A DNA stretch of 64,000 nucleotides from Yamagishiella unicocca (lineage: Eukaryota; Chlorophyta; Chlorophyceae; Chlamydomonadales; Volvocaceae), in NCBI GenBank assembly GCA_003116995.1, contig BDSL01000002.1:1634001-1698000 (forward strand). The letters run 5' to 3'. Positions within the stretch are counted from its first letter, which is position 1. Each line of letters opens with the position of its first letter. The position numbers were made by a program, and so were the translations under genes. The notes beneath the pieces were generated by a model. It had not been told where the DNA came from and did no database searches. It was given only the letters and a program-made list of their open reading frames with translations. Of the stretch, positions 59,601-64,000 are shown one piece after another.

Positions 59601-60480
59601 GTCGGTAGCAAAAAAGTGTGTTAAGAAGAAACCCAAATCGCGAGTATCAACCTAAGCTGGGAAGCATCGAGACGACCTGATCGTGCATTGCATTTGTTAC
59701 GTCCACTCTATTAATATGTGTACAACTCTGGTGAGGCGCAGGTAGTTGGCCTATACGATGCGCCGTTAAATTACGGGCAAGGCAAACGCTGAAGGTCCCG
59801 AAGCACAATGCAGCGTCCCCACTCAGTATTTCTCCTATAGTTCTGTGAGAAATGAATATGACAGTGCTGCAAGGTGACGCAACCCGTCCGAAAATGCGAC
59901 GAGTGCCTGAGTTGCGCATGCCGAATGCATGGCGGGCGCATGCGAGAGCGCTGGTGCGACACTGTTGGACGTTGCAGGCGTTCCAGATGCAAAGCTAAGA
60001 GAATAAAAATATAGCATCCAACGAATAGCTGGTAATGCCTAGGAGGACAAAAAGCAAATACTGTCGTAGTTTTGAGTCGGCGGGCGTGTCCGGGGGTGAC
60101 GTCTTTGCCGTACAGCCGGTTAACGGAGCGTCAAAGGTCGCAAACGCCTCGTAATTGTCTAATTCGCAGGCACCAACAGTATAATTGCTAACACACCGCA
60201 CGCTGCTGCCGCGGGTAGTGGTGTGCTTGTCTTGTCATTAGTATTTTAACTTTTATAACCTCGAAACGGGTGCTGCTTGGCTTTTATCCTCAAATCCTTT
60301 CACAAGTTATCCATCTGCTCGCGAGGCTAGGGGCCAGCTCTCGCAGACTCCGGCGGCGATAACATTCTTTGACCTGCGGCTCAACCTGCTCTTCTCCTGC
60401 CTCGGCGCTGCCTTTTTGGCGTTTACAGCTTAGGGCGATAGCCACATACCTTCTCATACCTTCTCGAGTCCTTTCGCTGC
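56630..60480. other. Intergenic region
   Basis: No recognised gene on either strand. Small repeats: gtgtcaacggtgag/gagcaacaagtgtcagcac at about 58618-58692, and aggcaggcatcggtggca twice at 58855-58892. Confidence 0.5.
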
Positions 60481-60503
60481 ACTTCGAGGACACCTGTCCC
60501 CTG

Positions 60504-60685
60504 ATGGAGGCCAGTTGTTCGCCCTTCGAGGAAACCGCTATGGATACCGGCTTCGCCTCCTCCAGAGCCAAGTCGAAGGCGGTTCTGAACCGCAGACCTT
60601 CTGGCTACTGGAAGGTTTTCAGCAATTGGTGGCGAGGGCGGTATGCAGCGCTCAAGACTCGGCCTACTGTCCACGAGGTCATCGA
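60504..60685 (+). CDS. Possible first exon of the downstream gene
   Basis: From ATG 60504 to a good donor (ATCGA|gtgagt) the frame reads MEASCSPFEETAMDTGFASS, then LNRRPSGYWKVFSNWWRGRY and TRPTVHEVI. The Arg-Pro-Ser-Gly-Tyr-Trp-Lys stretch looks like a folded, basic, possibly DNA-binding module. It ends in phase 2, whereas the exon at 61515 needs phase 1, so at least one intervening exon is missing from this model. It could be a separate gene or chance. Confidence 0.4.
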
Positions 60686-60959
60686 GTGAGTCTTGTCGCC
60701 AGCAATATGGGAGGCAAGGGCAGCGCGGGATCTTGGGTCATTGTTTCGCTGTATGGGTTCCCGGTGCGGCAGCTCATCAAGGCCGCACGTCAACATCTCA
60801 GATTGGCAGCAACGGCTAGAGTTGTTCGCAAGCAAGGCCGCCACCATGGATGCCAAGCTTTGCCTACAGCTATTCTTCTAATTTACATCTTCGCCTTCAC
60901 GTTTTCAACCGAGACGGAGCCAAGAGACTGGTCAAGATGGCAAAGAGCCGCGACTACCT

Positions 60960-61255
60960 TCGCCTCCCATTTTCCAAACCGCCCTCACCTCTGTCACCGC
61001 CAACTCCTCGTCACCTCTCCTCCCAAACACCACCGCGCAATTCCGCCGCCCTCACTCCCTCTCCCTCGCCCCCGACCGGGGTCCATCTCACATTACTACC
61101 GTCCTACCCCCCCCTCCTTCTCCGTACCTCCGCCATTCCTCTCTCCCTATCCTCTCTCCTCCACCTCTCACCGCCCGTCCCTCCTCCGCCCTATTCCCTC
61201 TCCTCCTCCCACCGGTCCACCTCCACCGCCTCCTACCATATCCTCCCGCACTGAA
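60960..61255 (+). repeat. Pyrimidine-rich (C/T) low-complexity tract
   Basis: Nearly 300 bp of almost purine-free sequence between the candidate exons, likely intronic. ORFs through it are compositional. Confidence 0.7.
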
Positions 61256-61514
61256 CTCGTGCTGGGTTGTACGGTAGATGGTACCATCGTAATGCTGCTT
61301 CATCCTGGCCCTCCGGTCAAGTACCCTGCCTCAAGGCTGTGCTTCGGCAGAGTAAAGGTTAGCGTGACTGACTCGCATTCCGCAATATTAATAGTACGCA
61401 TGATCAGGCGCTGGCCGAGTGCGCACATTTCATATCGCTTTGGACCTGCTGCTCAAATGTCCTTGCTCTGCCTTCGTGGTTGACCTAACGCACATCTCGG
61501 CATTCTCCACGCAG

Positions 61515-64000
61515 GCCTGCGGCCCATCGACGGCCTCAAGGAATACTTCCGGGAGTACCGTAAGAAGCGGAAACAGCAGGTGAGTTATTTCCGTAGCACG
61601 GGAACACTAATCGCAGTATTGACGGTGCACCATGTGTTTGTGAATGGGGGGGGGGGCTGGAGAGCGTTTACACGATGTTAAGCAGTTGCTACTGCTTCTA
61701 CCTTTCCGGGTGGCTTTTTTAGCTGTACGGTATGCAGGCGTGTAGCTCGTGCATGTCTTCGGGCCATGATGGCAGTGCAAGGGCGCGTTGCTGGCGCGTT
61801 GATGTTGACAGGTTGTTAAACCTGTGTTAGCTCTTATTCCACGTGAGCGTGAGCCGAAGTACTGTCTTTGTCTCTGTCTCTCGGTAACCTGTTTTTCATT
61901 TGCTGCGCTCACAGGGCGGCCTTGCGCTTAAGGCCGGCGAGGACGCATCCCAGAGGCGGTCAAGGCCGGCCAAGCGCCGGCGTGGTCGTTCTACCCACAA
62001 GGATAGTTCAGACGATGACGAGGCCGACGAAATTGACCACGAAGCCAGCGCGTTCTCTGACCATCACTCCAGCGATGATGACGAAGAGGAAGAGGTGGAG
62101 GCTTGCCCCTCAAGTCGGCAGCGTATGGTTGGCCTTGACGAATCGGATGCAACTGCCGCCGAGCCCTGCGTCGCCGATGGGAGCCCCTTCTCCACGCCCG
62201 AGGATGGCGCATGCAGGGGCATGGGCGCCGTGCACGCTGTCTTCGAGGCCTGGCAGCACGTTGGCGGCGGCCCCGCCGGCGCTACGGGTGCTGTTGGCGG
62301 TTGCCCCCCTTCGCCGCTGGCTGCTGACCCGATGGTGACTGGTCTCACCGGCGCTCCTTGCGCATCGTCCCTACCGTACATGCCGCACGCCGTTTCAGTT
62401 GCTGGCGACCCAGTTCACCCGGCTGTGGCCCCGGGCATGGTGCCTGTTGCCGCTGGCGGCGGCTCTCCACGTGCAGTTCCTGACATGCACGCAGCCCAGC
62501 ACGCAGTGGTGTACGGCGGATGCCCCGAGTCCGTCGCGCAGTACGCCTTCATCCCAGCTGTGCCTGTTCGCCGTCCGCCGCCGCGGCCCGTCCTTGGGCT
62601 GCATGACGGTGCTGCGGCTTGCTTGCCACCGTTATCCTCCCGTGCAGCGGCAATGGCAGCCGCTGCATCTCCAGCAACGGTGCCCGTTGCAGCAGTTGCT
62701 GCAGCGTCGCCTGGCGCAGTGAAAGTGGAGCCCGGCGTCCAGGTGGCGGACAAGGATGACGACCATGCCGGCGACTGCTGCAGCACCGGCGGTGGTGCGC
62801 CGGCAGATACCCAGGGCGACGCGCGCTACGCACGTGCCTACGTGCAAGAGCGGGCGTTTGAGGGATACGGCTACGAGTATCCTGTCTACGGTCCTTCGCC
62901 GCACGCCTGCTATCCCTGCCATCCGCACCACCCCTGCTGCTATCGGCCCCCAGCCTACCCTATGCCGTACCCATACCACGCCATGTCCTCGGCGTCTTAC
63001 CCACTGGCGGCAGACTGCAGCAGCGGCGGCGCTGGAGGCGGCGCCACTAGTAGCTTCTCGCCTGCCGCACCGTGGCCGGCGATGGCGACCGAGGGGGGCA
63101 TGCCGTACCCGCAGCGGCAGGGCAGCGTCGAGTCCTGTGGCCTCCCCGAGGCCTGTTTCCCTCACCACCGCCACCCAGCATGGGCCAGCTGGGTCGCTGC
63201 TGACGGCGGCGGTGCGTGGCAGGGCGTCCCCCAGTATGGCAACGATGTGGGTCCTCGCTGCTGCCCAGGCCGGAACGGCGCACCACCAGCATGCGCCTAC
63301 GTCGCCCGCTGCACCGCAGGCCCCGGCTGCCCGTGCGCAGCTCGCCCAGAGGCAGCCAGGTTCCACGGCTGCTCCGGTCCTTGTGCACATTCGCACGGCG
63401 CGTGCCCCGTGATGCCGCACGTGGGCTTCATGTACGGCGGTCGCCAGGGCCCTCAGCTGTATCCCGCTGGCTTGGAGGCGTGGGAGGTTGCGCCGCCGGC
63501 TGTGCCCGCCTGTCGCGACCATCAGGGGTGTGTGGAGGGCGAGGCGTGCAGCAGCAGTGTTTCCGAGCATGTCCCCCACGAGCCCCAGGAGCATGGACGC
63601 TGGTCGCCTTGCAGTGGCACCTCGGCCCATGGACGTCGGCAGGCGTCGAACCTTCCGGGAGCGGGGATGTGCAGCCAGCCGCAGCTGGTACCCATCCCAA
63701 TGGCGATGATGCATGGCCACCATCACCTGCACGGCCACCCAGCATACTACGCCTCCGCGCGGGGCTTGGCTACCGCCGGCAGCGTCACTAGCATGGCTAC
63801 CTTGGCGCCAATAGCAGAGGAGTCGCCGTTCATCACGCCGGCATGCGCTGACGCGGGGCGGCGGCTTCATGCCTGGGGATTTAATGGCGCCCTGCATCAC
63901 GGCAAGCAGCCCAAGACTGTTGTGGACATTGTCCCAGCTGCTGATGCGGACGTTTCGCCGTACCTGGCTGACGCACCCCCCGCACCTAGCGCGTCGGATG
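61515..64000 (+). CDS. Large Cys/His/Tyr/Pro-rich, probably nuclear protein (partial)
   Basis: Function not recognised. A 65-nt exon (61515-61579: LRPIDGLKEYFREYRKKRKQ) is joined at cag|gtgagt and cacag|GGC to a single exon open from 61915 to the window end, at least 695 codons. It starts with a bipartite basic stretch (RRSRPAKRRRGRSTHK) resembling a nuclear localisation signal and an acidic Ser/Asp/Glu tract (SSDDDEADEIDHEAS, SSDDDEEEEVEA). It then becomes low complexity: Ala-rich segments, then Tyr/Pro/Cys/His (YGYEYPVYGPSPHACYPCHP, HHPCCYRPPAYPMPYPYHAM) and further Cys-His runs. Codon usage is uniformly GC-ending with no stop, unlike the shadow frames. It may be a transcriptional regulator or a phase-separating protein; this is inference. 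The C-terminus is outside the window. Confidence 0.65.

Overview
The window is nuclear DNA of a volvocine or other chlorophycean green alga (Chlamydomonas/Volvox type). The evidence is GC-rich, intron-dense genes with gt-ag (a few GC-AG) splice sites, a TGTAA polyadenylation signal, a plant-type plastid acyl-ACP synthetase with a transit peptide, an intron-bearing nuclear tRNA-Tyr and GC-rich LINE retrotransposons. Most exon boundaries were worked out by hand from reading frame, splice sites and family knowledge; they are models, not transcript-confirmed.

Layout. 1-8886 (+): 18 exons of a multipass membrane class III nucleotide cyclase, truncated at the left edge. Its stop codon sits in a 29-bp tandem array (8865-9175). 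9.2-14.8 kb: gene-poor DNA with several minisatellites and a 394-bp tandem repeat. 14.8-25.7 kb: a large segmental repeat of about 3.4-3.55 kb units, two of which carry a 49-bp, G-run-containing minisatellite of about 34 and 38 copies, followed by diverged and inverted copies. 25773-25856 (-): tRNA-Tyr with an 11-nt intron. About 25.9-30.5 kb (+): a nearly full-length LINE with an intact reverse transcriptase ORF, 5' truncated beside the tRNA. 30.5-33.7 kb: low-complexity intergenic DNA. 33721-37365 (-): erlin-like SPFH protein. 38593-40283 (-): SOUL haem-binding protein with a signal peptide. 42.4-42.7 kb (+) and 55.9-56.6 kb (-): relics of related LINEs. 43804-48995 (-): chloroplast long-chain acyl-ACP synthetase (AAE15/16 type). 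49380-53311 (+): SET/MYND methyltransferase, divergently arranged with the acyl-ACP synthetase over a 384-bp shared promoter region. 60.5 kb to the right edge (+): an incomplete gene for a large, probably nuclear, disordered Cys/His/Tyr/Pro-rich protein.

The genes do not form one pathway; this is an ordinary eukaryotic gene neighbourhood. The unusual content is (i) the triplicated minisatellite-bearing segment with exon-like modules, (ii) the cyclase whose C-terminal codons and stop are reiterated as a satellite, (iii) a voltage-sensor-like cyclase architecture, and (iv) a LINE with an alanine-rich insertion of about 250 residues inside its reverse transcriptase, next to a tRNA gene.
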